DNA of 7,331 bases. Source: JAFGIT01 sp016929465 [NCBI: Candidatus Coatesbacteria bacterium]. Its GTDB lineage: Bacteria > B130-G9. The notes under the pieces are model-generated. The model saw only the letters and a program-made list of their open reading frames with translations, was not told the origin of the DNA and did not search any database. The position numbers and the translations under genes were made by a program. The stretch is from positions 1 to 7,331 of the forward strand of contig JAFGIT010000333.1 in assembly GCA_016929465.1 (NCBI GenBank), in the 5' to 3' direction. Of the stretch, positions 1-5,674 are shown in pieces (position 1 is the first letter of the stretch; every line of letters begins with the position of its first letter).

Positions 1-427
1 CGCAGTAGATAGCGCCACCGCTGCTTGCAGAGCCGTTCTGGAGAGTGAAGCCGTCCACGGTGCAATTCTCCGCCGCAACGAAAGCAAGAATGCTCTGATG
101 GCCGGAGCCATCGATGATTGTCTGATGTATCTCGGGGTGCCTGGCGCCGCCACCAGCCGGATAGCCCCCCAGCAGCACAGTATTCGACTTGAAGTTGATC
201 GACTCGTGATATGTAGCCGCAGCTACATGGATAACATCGGATGAACTGCCCGTGCATGAGGCCATTGCATTCCCGATGGTGGAAAAGGCATCGCCCCAGG
301 CAGCGCCTGTGTTGTTATCGTCGCCGTTCTGCGCATCGACATAGAATTCTGCGCCGACGGCGGCTGAAACAATAAAGGCCGTGAGAGCGATGAGTAGTGC
401 GAACGCTGAGGTCCGGTTTTTGACCAT
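1..427 (-). CDS. Secreted right-handed beta-helix (DUF1565-like) protein, N-terminal part only
   Basis: Open frame of 142 codons from ATG at 427-425 that leaves the window at position 1, so the C-terminus is missing. The start is supported by AGGAG at 441-437, nine bases upstream. Residues 1-26 look like a Sec signal peptide: basic start (MVKNR), hydrophobic core (ALLIALTAFIV), and small residues before a probable cut after AVGA. The mature part opens with EFYVDAQNGDDNNTG, then a WGDAFSTIGNAM stretch, DVIHVAAATYHESI and VLLGGYP. This order (YVD.NGDDNN.G, a 'W..AF.TI..A' stretch, 'D.I.VA..TY.E', then 'GGY') is typical of the first turns of secreted or surface right-handed parallel beta-helix proteins found in many environmental bacteria. 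From there the chain continues with helix-like repeats (IIDGSG, CTVDGFTLQNGSASSGGAIY). The substrate or role cannot be told. The protein acts outside the cytoplasm; anchoring is unknown because the C-terminus is absent. Confidence 0.85.
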   Translation of the reverse strand, partial: MVKNRTSAFALLIALTAFIVSAAVGAEFYVDAQNGDDNNTGAAWGDAFSTIGNAMASCTGSSSDVIHVAAATYHESINFKSNTVLLGGYPAGGGARHPEIHQTIIDGSGHQSILAFVAAENCTVDGFTLQNGSASSGGAIYC

Positions 428-676
428 GTTTTGTAACTCCTGCTTTGTGCGAGCGCCTGAGAATGAATGGTTCAGGTGGAGAGAATGAATGCGAATACTG
501 CAGCAGCGGCCCTTCCCGCCATCAATGGGAACTGCAGCCCGCTCCAATCCAGAAGACGGAGTGAGGCCCATCCGCTGGGCCCATAATATCTTCCGATGAA
601 CAACTCAAATCCCGGCACTTGCGACCTTCCTAAACTAACTGGTTTACTTGGTCCCTCGCGCCATCCCGTATGGATC

Positions 677-705
677 ACTTTAGCCCAGATTCCGAGAAGT
701 GTCAA
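677..705 (-). promoter_or_regulatory. Candidate sigma70 promoter for the beta-helix gene
   Basis: On the minus strand TTGACA (705-700) and TAAAGT (682-677) are separated by exactly 17 bases. The expected start of transcription is near 670, which gives a leader of about 240 nt before the beta-helix start codon. The leader holds a 6-bp GGCCCA/TGGGCC hairpin (565-581) and a pair of CTGCAG arms (498-503 and 532-537) enclosing TTCCC/GGGAA. I recognise no known riboswitch in it. Confidence 0.5.
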
Positions 706-780
706 GTACGCTGGCTGGAAAGGGTGCGACTCAAAATTGTAGGCAAGTCTAGGAGGCCATTCTCGTTGGTGAATATGATT

Positions 781-820
781 AGTACAATGCCGCCCTGAAT
801 GGGCGACACGTGAATAGCCG
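781..820 (-). repeat. Diverged single copy of the dispersed hairpin repeat
   Basis: Read on the minus strand this stretch has CGGCTATTCACGTG, then an inverted repeat CGCCC-ATTCA-GGGCG (805-791), then GCATTG. The same order (CGGCTATTCACATG, palindrome ATGCCC..GGGCAT, then TTGAGG) occurs at 7209-7240 and 6405-6440 on the plus strand. About 14 bases after GCATTG an AACGAGAA resembles the ACGAGAGC of the other copies. The order of blocks rather than strict identity supports homology. Confidence 0.5.
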
Positions 821-836
821 CGTGTGAAACGCGCGG
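818..836 (-). terminator. Weak hairpin downstream of feoB
   Basis: Seven-base stem (CCGCGTG paired with CGCGCGG, one G-T pair) around a five-base loop, 17 bases past the feoB stop codon. There is no T-run after it on the minus strand, so if it ends the feo transcript it is not a classical intrinsic terminator. It may only be part of the neighbouring repeat. Confidence 0.25.
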
Positions 837-852
837 AATCAGGGCGCTTGTC

Positions 853-3003
853 TCAATGAATCCCTATCCGGAAGAAGCTGCCAACCTGGTATATGGCGAA
901 CGAGACTATCCAGGCGACACTCGTCGTGTATGTTAGGACGAAAAGCGGCCACTTATAGGTGCCGGTCTCCTTCCTCACGGTCGCGATCGCCGCAAAGCAG
1001 GGCAAATAGAGAAGAGAGAAGACCATCAGCGAGAATGCTGCGAGCGGCGTATAGACCTTTCTGCCGTTCGGCCACTTCGCGCTCTGGAGCCGCTCCCTCA
1101 GCGTGTGCGACTCCTCGTTCGCTTCGGAAACCGAATAGAGAGTCCCGAGCGTCGAGACCACGACCTCCTTCGCGACCAATCCACCGATCAATGCCACTCC
1201 AATCCGCCAGTCGAAGCCAAGCGGCTCAATCAGCGGCTCTATGACCCTTCCCAGCCTGCCTGCGTAGCTGGAACGCAGCTTGTCCGCGTGCATTCTCGCC
1301 TCGATCTCCGCGATACGGCCTTCGACCTCATCTCCCTTGGCATCTTGTGCCTTCGCCATCTCCGCCTCATAATCGAACGAGTAGTCGTGGTCCCAGGGGA
1401 AACTGCTGAGGAACCATATCAGGACTGAGCCCAGGAGGATGATCGTCCCCGCTTTCTTGAGGTACATCCGCACCTGCTCCCAGGTCTGAAGCAGGACCCC
1501 GCGGACAGTCGGCACGCGATACGGCGGTAGCTCCATCACGAGCGGCGATGCCTCTCCCTTCAGGACGAATTTTCGAAGCAATTTCGCGGAGACAAGTGCA
1601 GCCAATATGCCGAGCCCATACAGCGTGAATAGGATCGTGCCCCCGTTCTTGGCGAAGAAGGCGCCTATGAAAAGGCTGTAGATGGGGAGGCGTGCACCGC
1701 AGGACATGAAAGGAAGCACGAGAATCGTCGCGAGCCGGTCCCGTCTGTCGGGGATGATGCGGCAGGCCATGATGCCCGGCACGGTGCAGCCGAAGCCAAG
1801 GATCATCGGGATAAATGACTGGCCGTGCAGACCGATCTTGTGCATGTATCCGTCCATTATGAATGCAGCCCTCGCCATGTAGCCGGTGCCCTCCAGGACC
1901 GCCATGAATAGGAACAAAAGCCCAATGATCGGCACAAAGACCAACACTCCCCCGACCCCGCCAATTATTCCATCCACGACCAGGCTGTGAATTGCACTTC
2001 CCGCTGTCAGGAAGCGGCCTACCGCGTTGCCGAGTATCTCGAAGAGGCTCTCGATCCAGCCCATGAATGGCTCGCTCGCGACAAACGTGAACTTGAACAT
2101 GAGCCACATAAGCGCCAGGAAAATCGGCAGGCCCAGGAGTTTGTTCGTCATGACCGCGTCGATGCGGTCCGACCAGTCGTGCCTGAGCTCGACAGTCGTC
2201 TTGACCGCCTCCTGGCAGGCACCCGAGATAAAGCCATAGCGCCGCTCAGCCATGACCGTCTCAGGGCTGTCACCGGCGATCTTCTGTATGTACTCGACGC
2301 CCTCCTTCACCGCCTCGGCGAGTGCCGGCGATTTCACGTCTCCGAAGACCCTGCTGTCGTTCTCCAGCAGCTTGAGTGCCACCCACCTCGCGGGTCGCCT
2401 TCCTGTAAAGCCCGGGTCGGCTTTCACGAGCGGCTCGATGCCATCGATCAGCCGGTCGATCCGCTTTCCGTAGCTGACTTTCACCGGATGATATTTGATC
2501 TCACCTCTCGCGACCTTCAAGGCCGTCTCGAGAAGCTCCTCATGCCCTTTGCCCTTGTGCCCTACGGTCAGCACTATCGGGGCGCCGAAGAGCTTCGACA
2601 GGAGCTCCAGGTCGAAATTCACCCCACGCTGCTTTGCGACGTCGCTCATGTTGAACGCGAGCAGGAGGGGAACACCTAGCTCTATAAGCTGCACAGCGAG
2701 GTAGAGATTCCGCTCCAGGTTCGAAGCGTCGATGACATCGATAACGACGTTCGGCTTCTCATTTATCAGATAGTCGCGAGCGACGAGCTCCTCGACAGAA
2801 TACGCGGTCAGGCTATAGATGCCCGGAAGATCGACCACGTTGACGGTCTGCCCGTCGCAGCACTTGCTCCCTTCCTTCTTCTCGACCGTTACCCCGGGGT
2901 AGTTCCCGACGCGTTGACGGGCGCCGGTGATGCTGTTGAATATGGTCGTCTTGCCGGAGTTCGGGTTGCCGGCGAGCGCTATCTTGATGACGTTATCCTG
3001 CAT
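853..3003 (-). CDS. feoB: Ferrous iron transport GTPase/permease FeoB
   Basis: 716-residue inner-membrane Fe(II) importer, within the usual FeoB length of about 700-770. The N-terminal G domain shows G1 GNPNSGKT (12-19), the G2 threonine in PGVTVE (T39), G3 DLPG (58-61) and G4 NMSD (118-121). A helical, GDI-like linker fills roughly 165-280. The membrane domain starts after MTNKLLGLPIF (285-295). It carries the two FeoB gate signatures: GFGCTVPGIMACR (403-415, with C406 and C414) and PFMSCGARLPIYSLF (431-445, with C435). A charged cytoplasmic segment (about 538-600) separates the last membrane segments, as in other FeoB proteins. No C-terminal FeoC-like helix-turn-helix is fused. Start ATG at 3003 lies just before the conserved KIALAGNPNSGKTT block; no strong Shine-Dalgarno is visible. 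It is 72 bases downstream of feoA, with an operator-like palindrome in the gap, so it may have its own iron-controlled promoter as well as read-through from feoA. Confidence 0.97.
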   Translation of the reverse strand: MQDNVIKIALAGNPNSGKTTIFNSITGARQRVGNYPGVTVEKKEGSKCCDGQTVNVVDLPGIYSLTAYSVEELVARDYLINEKPNVVIDVIDASNLERNLYLAVQLIELGVPLLLAFNMSDVAKQRGVNFDLELLSKLFGAPIVLTVGHKGKGHEELLETALKVARGEIKYHPVKVSYGKRIDRLIDGIEPLVKADPGFTGRRPARWVALKLLENDSRVFGDVKSPALAEAVKEGVEYIQKIAGDSPETVMAERRYGFISGACQEAVKTTVELRHDWSDRIDAVMTNKLLGLPIFLALMWLMFKFTFVASEPFMGWIESLFEILGNAVGRFLTAGSAIHSLVVDGIIGGVGGVLVFVPIIGLLFLFMAVLEGTGYMARAAFIMDGYMHKIGLHGQSFIPMILGFGCTVPGIMACRIIPDRRDRLATILVLPFMSCGARLPIYSLFIGAFFAKNGGTILFTLYGLGILAALVSAKLLRKFVLKGEASPLVMELPPYRVPTVRGVLLQTWEQVRMYLKKAGTIILLGSVLIWFLSSFPWDHDYSFDYEAEMAKAQDAKGDEVEGRIAEIEARMHADKLRSSYAGRLGRVIEPLIEPLGFDWRIGVALIGGLVAKEVVVSTLGTLYSVSEANEESHTLRERLQSAKWPNGRKVYTPLAAFSLMVFSLLYLPCFAAIATVRKETGTYKWPLFVLTYTTSVAWIVSFAIYQVGSFFRIGIH

Positions 3004-3027
3004 GATTCCGCTGCGGTTTTCTAGGCG

Positions 3028-3055
3028 ATCATAAAACTGTTAGGCGCACCTAACA
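3028..3055 (-). promoter_or_regulatory. DtxR-type operator and possible promoter upstream of feoB
   Basis: A perfect 7-bp inverted repeat with a 4-base centre, TGTTAGGCGCACCTAACA on the plus strand, spans 3038-3055. TTAGG/CCTAA arms are typical of DtxR/IdeR-family operators, though the spacing here is shorter than in the classical 19-bp IdeR box. It matches the palindrome at the regulator's own promoter at 12 of 18 positions. On the minus strand TATGAT (3033-3028) could be the -10; the operator would then cover the -35 region, for which I see only a poor hexamer. Binding would block feoB transcription when metal is plentiful. Confidence 0.65.
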
Positions 3056-3063
3056 TATTCACC

Positions 3064-3085
3064 AAAAAAAATCGATCACTCGACC
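3064..3085 (-). terminator. Possible weak terminator/attenuator at the end of feoA
   Basis: On the minus strand a short stem (TCGA-GTGA-TCGA, extendable by two G-T pairs) overlaps the feoA stop codon and runs straight into eight T residues (3071-3064). The stem is weak, so at most partial termination between feoA and feoB is suggested. Confidence 0.3.
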
Positions 3086-3303
3086 ATCATTTTCATCGCG
3101 ATGCCGCGGCCCAGAATAACCTTGCTGTCCTTGACCATCACGACCATCGGCCCCGCGAAGGTGGTGTTGACCACCATGAGCTCCGCGCCGGGCACGATGC
3201 CCATCGCGCTGAGCCGGCATTTCAGGCCCTGGCCGGCGTTGACGCTTCTCAGTTTGACCTTCTGACCAAGTTTTACCGCTGTTAGTGGCACTTTATTGTC
3301 CAT
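3076..3303 (-). CDS. feoA: FeoA-family SH3-like iron transport accessory protein
   Basis: 75 residues, the usual size for a stand-alone FeoA. The family pattern is clear: a leading beta strand with PLTAVKLGQKVKLRSV (6-21), then L..MGIVPGAEL (31-42), the GPMVVMVKDSKVILGRG core (51-67) and a short final strand. FeoA is a small cytoplasmic SH3-like protein thought to bind FeoB and modulate Fe(II) transport. It sits between the regulator (105-base gap) and feoB (72-base gap), all on the same strand. I see no TTAGG palindrome directly upstream, so it is probably transcribed from the regulator promoter. A 5-bp hairpin (3334-3348) is the only structure I noticed in the gap. The ATG at 3303 has only a weak purine stretch before it. 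Confidence 0.93.
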   Translation of the reverse strand: MDNKVPLTAVKLGQKVKLRSVNAGQGLKCRLSAMGIVPGAELMVVNTTFAGPMVVMVKDSKVILGRGIAMKMMVE

Positions 3304-3408
3304 TTCTCTATCGTGCGGAAACAGGCTCTATCACGTCTCGATCAGACGCGGCCCATTCCCCGATGTTATCTTAATCGATAAGTCTCTCAATATTCCTCGA
3401 CCGATTCT

Positions 3409-3978
3409 TCATTCCCTCTTCTGTGACTTGGCGCCGGCCTTCTTCGACGTCGCCGCCGCGGCGCAGGTCATCTGCTTCTCCTTCAACCTCTCCAAAAGGT
3501 CGGTCAAGCATTTGACGCATAGGCCCCCGCTCTCGCCCTTGTCGCAATAGTCAGAAAAAATCTCGAGCCAATCGGTTCCCGCCCTCGGGCACCTCTCCAC
3601 GAATTCCGCAAAGCACAGGAACCGTTCTAAAACCTCCCCGGTGATAGCATGTTCCATTTTGCACGCCGCCTCGTCCGCGAGCTTCTCCTCGACCATCAGC
3701 ACATTCACAAGGAACGACTTCAGGACCGAGTGCCGCCGCGCTATGTCGCTCGCTATCTTCCGACCCTCTTCGGTCAGTGTGATGTATTCGTAGGGGTCGT
3801 AATTCACGAGCCCATGCTGAGACAGGTTCTTCAATGCACCCGTCACGGATGACATCGCGACGTCGAGCCTGCATGCTATCTGCTTCGCACGCGCGACCTT
3901 GTGCTCCTGCGAAATATGGTAAATGGCCTCCAGGTAATCCTCCATGGAGGCAGTAATCTCAGTAGTGTTCGCTATCAT
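3409..3978 (-). CDS. DtxR/MntR-family metal-dependent repressor with Cys-containing tail
   Basis: 189 residues. The winged helix spans about 10-75 (SMEDYLEAIYHISQ, then VARAKQIACRLDVAMSSVTGALKNL and a wing ending in YITLTEEG). The metal-binding and dimerisation domain follows (about 76-125) with RRHSVLKSFL and ADEAACKMEHAI. No third SH3-like domain is present; the protein ends with CPRAGTDWLEIFSDYC, then LCVKC, then an Ala/Lys tail. Aligning by eye to DtxR and MntR, the primary site would be D14 (Asp as in MntR; Met10 in DtxR), C106 (Cys102 in DtxR; Glu99 in MntR), E109 and H110. H83 matches the conserved His, but K87 and A101 replace the other DtxR ancillary ligands. Cysteines 130, 145, 154 and 157 could form an extra metal site. 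Being first in a feo cluster with a shared operator argues for iron sensing. Start ATG 3978 fits the predicted transcript start near 4005. Confidence 0.92.
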   Translation of the reverse strand: MIANTTEITASMEDYLEAIYHISQEHKVARAKQIACRLDVAMSSVTGALKNLSQHGLVNYDPYEYITLTEEGRKIASDIARRHSVLKSFLVNVLMVEEKLADEAACKMEHAITGEVLERFLCFAEFVERCPRAGTDWLEIFSDYCDKGESGGLCVKCLTDLLERLKEKQMTCAAAATSKKAGAKSQKRE

Positions 3979-4011
3979 TCTTCGACCAATCTCATTATAT
4001 CCATCACCTCT

Positions 4012-4040
4012 AATATAGTTCGCCTCGCCTAACTTGTCAA
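4012..4040 (-). promoter_or_regulatory. Promoter of the dtxR-feoA(-feoB) unit with an operator filling the spacer
   Basis: Minus strand: TTGACA (4040-4035), 17-base spacer, TATATT (4017-4012), a near-consensus sigma70 promoter. The spacer plus one base reads AGTTAGGCGAGGCGAACT (4034-4017), an imperfect palindrome (6 of 9 pairs) sharing GTTAGGCG...C.AAC with the feoB-proximal site. A repressor bound here would occlude RNA polymerase, implying autoregulation. Transcription should start near 4005, so the good-looking GAGGTG at 4010-4005 would be mostly untranscribed. Confidence 0.8.
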
Positions 4041-4046
4041 GCTAGG

Positions 4047-4065
4047 CCTTCCGCAAGGCGGAAGG
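4047..4065. repeat. Perfect 8-bp hairpin CCTTCCGC-AAG-GCGGAAGG
   Basis: Perfect inverted repeat just upstream of the regulator's -35 box. There is no T-run on either side. It is probably the first element of the REP-like cluster that fills this divergent intergenic region, though its closeness to the promoter leaves room for a regulatory effect. Confidence 0.5.
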
Positions 4066-4135
4066 GAGGGGCAAAAGGTCAATAGGAAAAAAGGGCAAAG
4101 GGTAAAAAGGGTAAATGAGGGCAAAAAGGTCAATG
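4066..4135. repeat. Purine-rich low-complexity tract with direct repeats
   Basis: About 70 bases almost all A and G on the plus strand. Near-identical blocks GAGGGGCAAAAGGTCAAT (about 4067-4083) and GAGGGCAAAAAGGTCAAT (4117-4134) flank several AAAGGGYAAA-like units. No reading frame here resembles a protein. The strand asymmetry is strong enough to consider slipped or triplex DNA; no function is evident. Confidence 0.6.
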
Positions 4136-4140
4136 CTACC

Positions 4141-4200
4141 TCCAGCCCCAACGGGGCGGCCCAATGATAGCCCCAGGTAAGGCTTCGCCGCAGCCTGGGG
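4141..4200. repeat. REP-like double hairpin
   Basis: Two inverted repeats in tandem: GCCCC-AAC-GGGGC (4145-4157) and CCCCAGG...CCTGGGG (4171-4177 with 4194-4200), the second enclosing a small GGC-TTC-GCC stem. They are separated by GGCCCAATGATAG. This architecture is that of repetitive extragenic palindromes in environmental bacteria. Next to it, minus strand 4222-4206 reads ATTGATTTGATTTGCAT, close to the tail ATTGATTTGAGGGTGCAT of the tandem repeat units at 6411-6560, so a fragment of that family may abut this element. Confidence 0.6.
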
Positions 4201-4268
4201 AATCGATGCAAATCAAATCAATGGGTGGTGGGTGGGGAATCGACCGCATCTATAGATCTCGGGAACGC

Positions 4269-4296
4269 TTGACCGCGGCGGCGGGTCGGGTAATAT
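4269..4296 (+). promoter_or_regulatory. Candidate promoter for the MNT/AbiJ-like unit
   Basis: TTGACC (4269-4274) and TAATAT (4291-4296) with a 16-base GC-rich spacer. Predicted transcript start is near 4303, about 19 bases before the first ATG. It faces away from the regulator promoter, with the REP-like cluster between them. Confidence 0.5.
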
Positions 4297-4321
4297 TGGA
4301 TACAGGTTTTCGCAGTCATCA

Positions 4322-4669
4322 ATGATCGATGCGACGAAGGAGATTGAGCCACAGATGGTGCTGGACGAAGCGATACAGCGGGAGATAGTCTCCCGCATAG
4401 TGGGGACCGCGTGTCCGAACAAAATATTCCTATTCGGCTCCGCTGCGAGCGGCGAGATGGGACCAGATAGCGATATCGATCTATTGGTAATACTCCAGGA
4501 CGCGGAGAATCCGCGACAGCAGAGCGTCCGGATACGCCGTCTGCTCCGAGGCATCCCATTCCCGTTCGACATCCTTGTCAGATCGCAGGAGCAATTCGAG
4601 AAGTTCAAGGATGTAGTGGGCTCGATCTTCTACACCGCGATCAAGCACGGCCGGGTTCTGTATGGGTAG
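4322..4669 (+). CDS. MNT-fold nucleotidyltransferase, probable antitoxin
   Basis: 115 residues, the size of minimal nucleotidyltransferases. The core shows IFLFGSAASGEMGPDSDIDLLV (split: FGSAASGE at 38-45, then DSDIDLLV at 49-56), giving the GS motif (39-40) and catalytic D51 and D53. The third acidic residue is D83 in FDILV. The C-terminus GSIFYTAIKHGRVLYG is typical of MNT proteins encoded next to HEPN genes. In characterised type VII toxin-antitoxin pairs such proteins AMPylate and silence a HEPN RNase. Here the next gene is an AbiJ-like protein, not a short HepT. All catalytic residues are present. The start is uncertain: ATG 4322 has no Shine-Dalgarno, while ATG 4355 (M12) has AAGGAG at 4337-4342, twelve bases upstream, and would give a 104-residue protein. 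The pairing with the downstream gene and the antitoxin role are inferred from context. Confidence 0.88.
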   Translation: MIDATKEIEPQMVLDEAIQREIVSRIVGTACPNKIFLFGSAASGEMGPDSDIDLLVILQDAENPRQQSVRIRRLLRGIPFPFDILVRSQEQFEKFKDVVGSIFYTAIKHGRVLYG

Positions 4670-4708
4670 GGATTCCTCTTGCACTGCATTGGTTTCTGGG
4701 GCGGCCAC

Positions 4709-5554
4709 TTGACTCGACTTTTTTCGGAGCAATATGGCTACAAGCCTGTAAGAGAAGGGCCCCAAATGGAGTGTTTGGATGACGCGCTCAGAAGATCGCT
4801 TTGGAATGTCTATTTCCTGCATTTTGTTGAGACACTTGGCCCTGATGAGTACGGCGGTCCATGTTACTACGGGAACATAGGTGACCTGGATGCAGTGCTC
4901 TTGACAGAGATATTCGAAGGCACCTTGGATGTGATTCCGCATCCATCCCAGACATTTGACTTAGTTAAGGACAAGTTTCTCAAGGGTATTTGGTTCGAGG
5001 TTCTCGATCTTATCTTAATCGTATCACGGGAAAGTGAACCTCAACTGGGGCAGGATTTCCGCAAAGAGTGCAATGCTGCATTTCAGAGACATGTATCCGC
5101 CTACCGGTTTGTTGGTGATAGAATCGCGCCAATTACTAATCAGCACGAGATTGCGGAGATCGAGACGGCAATGAAGAGCCCACTTATGGGTGTCCGGGAT
5201 CACATACGAACCGCATTGTCACTGTTTGCGGACCGCGAGAATCCCGACTACCGAAACTCCATGAAGGAGGCAATCTCTGCAGTAGAGGCGATCTGCAAGA
5301 TCATCGCATTCGATGAGAATGCCACGCTTGGGCAGGCGCTGAAGGCGGTGAAGCAGAGGGTAGGACTGCATCCCGCTTTGGAGAGCGGTTTCTCGAGCCT
5401 ATACGGGTACACCTGCAAATCAGATGGTATAAGGCACGGCTTAATGGACGAATCCAACCTGTGTGGGGAGGATGCACGGTATTTTATCATCTCATGCTCT
5501 GCATTTGTGAATTACCTTACCGAAAAGGCACAGAAAGCCGGAATTGAGCTTTAG
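4709..5554 (+). CDS. AbiJ-like abortive-infection protein (AbiJ-NTD4 plus HEPN-like C-terminus)
   Basis: 281 residues from a TTG at 4709. An in-frame TTG at 4679 would add ten residues, but MTRLFSEQYGYKPVRE fits the usual family start and GGGGCGG precedes it. The N-terminal part (1-130) has FSEQYGYKPVRE, then DDALRRSLWN, a pattern I associate with AbiJ N-terminal domain 4. The C-terminal part (about 150-275) is helical, with ADRENPDYRNSMKEAISAVE (174-193), ATLGQALKAV, HPALESGFSSLYGY (221-234), the DGIRHGLMDE block (239-248) and CSAFVNYL. The conserved RNSMKEAISAVE and IRH elements suggest a HEPN-like domain, but I do not see a plain R-x4-6-H motif. AbiJ-type proteins belong to phage-induced abortive infection; RNase activity is inferred only. 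The gene follows the nucleotidyltransferase by 39 bases (9 if the upstream TTG is used), so they are probably co-transcribed. By eye its base use is more A+T rich than feo, hinting at transfer. Confidence 0.8.
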   Translation: MTRLFSEQYGYKPVREGPQMECLDDALRRSLWNVYFLHFVETLGPDEYGGPCYYGNIGDLDAVLLTEIFEGTLDVIPHPSQTFDLVKDKFLKGIWFEVLDLILIVSRESEPQLGQDFRKECNAAFQRHVSAYRFVGDRIAPITNQHEIAEIETAMKSPLMGVRDHIRTALSLFADRENPDYRNSMKEAISAVEAICKIIAFDENATLGQALKAVKQRVGLHPALESGFSSLYGYTCKSDGIRHGLMDESNLCGEDARYFIISCSAFVNYLTEKAQKAGIEL

Positions 5555-5586
5555 GCGGCTACTGGTGCTGCTGCTCGCACGAGATT

Positions 5587-5606
5587 AAAGGGGATTTCCC
5601 CCTTTT
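5587..5606 (+). terminator. Hairpin terminator between convergent genes
   Basis: AAAGGGG-ATTTC-CCCCTTT, a perfect 7-bp stem followed by one more T, 32 bases after the AbiJ-like stop codon. The T-run is short. Because the arms end in A and T runs on opposite strands, it could serve both the AbiJ-like gene and the convergent methyltransferase gene. Confidence 0.5.
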
Positions 5607-5607
5607 G

Positions 5608-5638
5608 GGCTTAGCGCGGTGCCAGGTCACCGCAAGCC
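5608..5638. repeat. Nested hairpin, REP-like
   Basis: An outer stem GGCTT/AAGCC encloses an inner perfect stem GCGGTG/CACCGC around CCAGGT, with a 3-base bulge. It lies directly after the terminator-like hairpin and shortly before the 3' end of the methyltransferase gene. It is probably part of an intergenic repeat, though only one copy is in the window. Confidence 0.45.
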
Positions 5639-5674
5639 AAAGCGGCGAGAGCTCACCGCACTCCAGATGGCTTC

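Larger units (their letters stand above)
428..852. other. Intergenic region between feoB end and beta-helix gene
   Basis: 425 bases without a convincing gene. It contains the beta-helix promoter and leader, an antisense diverged copy of the hairpin repeat seen at the right end of the window, and small hairpins next to the feoB stop. A 77-codon minus-strand frame (705-472) starts on the -35 box, resembles nothing and has no ribosome binding site, so I do not call it. Confidence 0.7.

Noticed and set aside
472-705. 77-codon minus-strand frame in the beta-helix leader
   Set aside because: It starts with a TTG that is the -35 box of the promoter, has no ribosome binding site and shows no family pattern.
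1987-2679. 230-codon plus-strand frame inside feoB
   Set aside because: Antisense shadow of the well-supported feoB gene with no motif of its own; the same holds for the other plus-strand frames between 930 and 2704.
3975-3995. Six-codon upstream frame (MRLVEE) overlapping the regulator start as a possible leader peptide
   Set aside because: Its good GAGGTG ribosome site falls at or upstream of the predicted transcript start near 4005, so it would not be in the mRNA.
4029-4211. 60-codon minus-strand frame upstream of the regulator
   Set aside because: It consists of translated hairpins and the pyrimidine-rich complement of the low-complexity tract.
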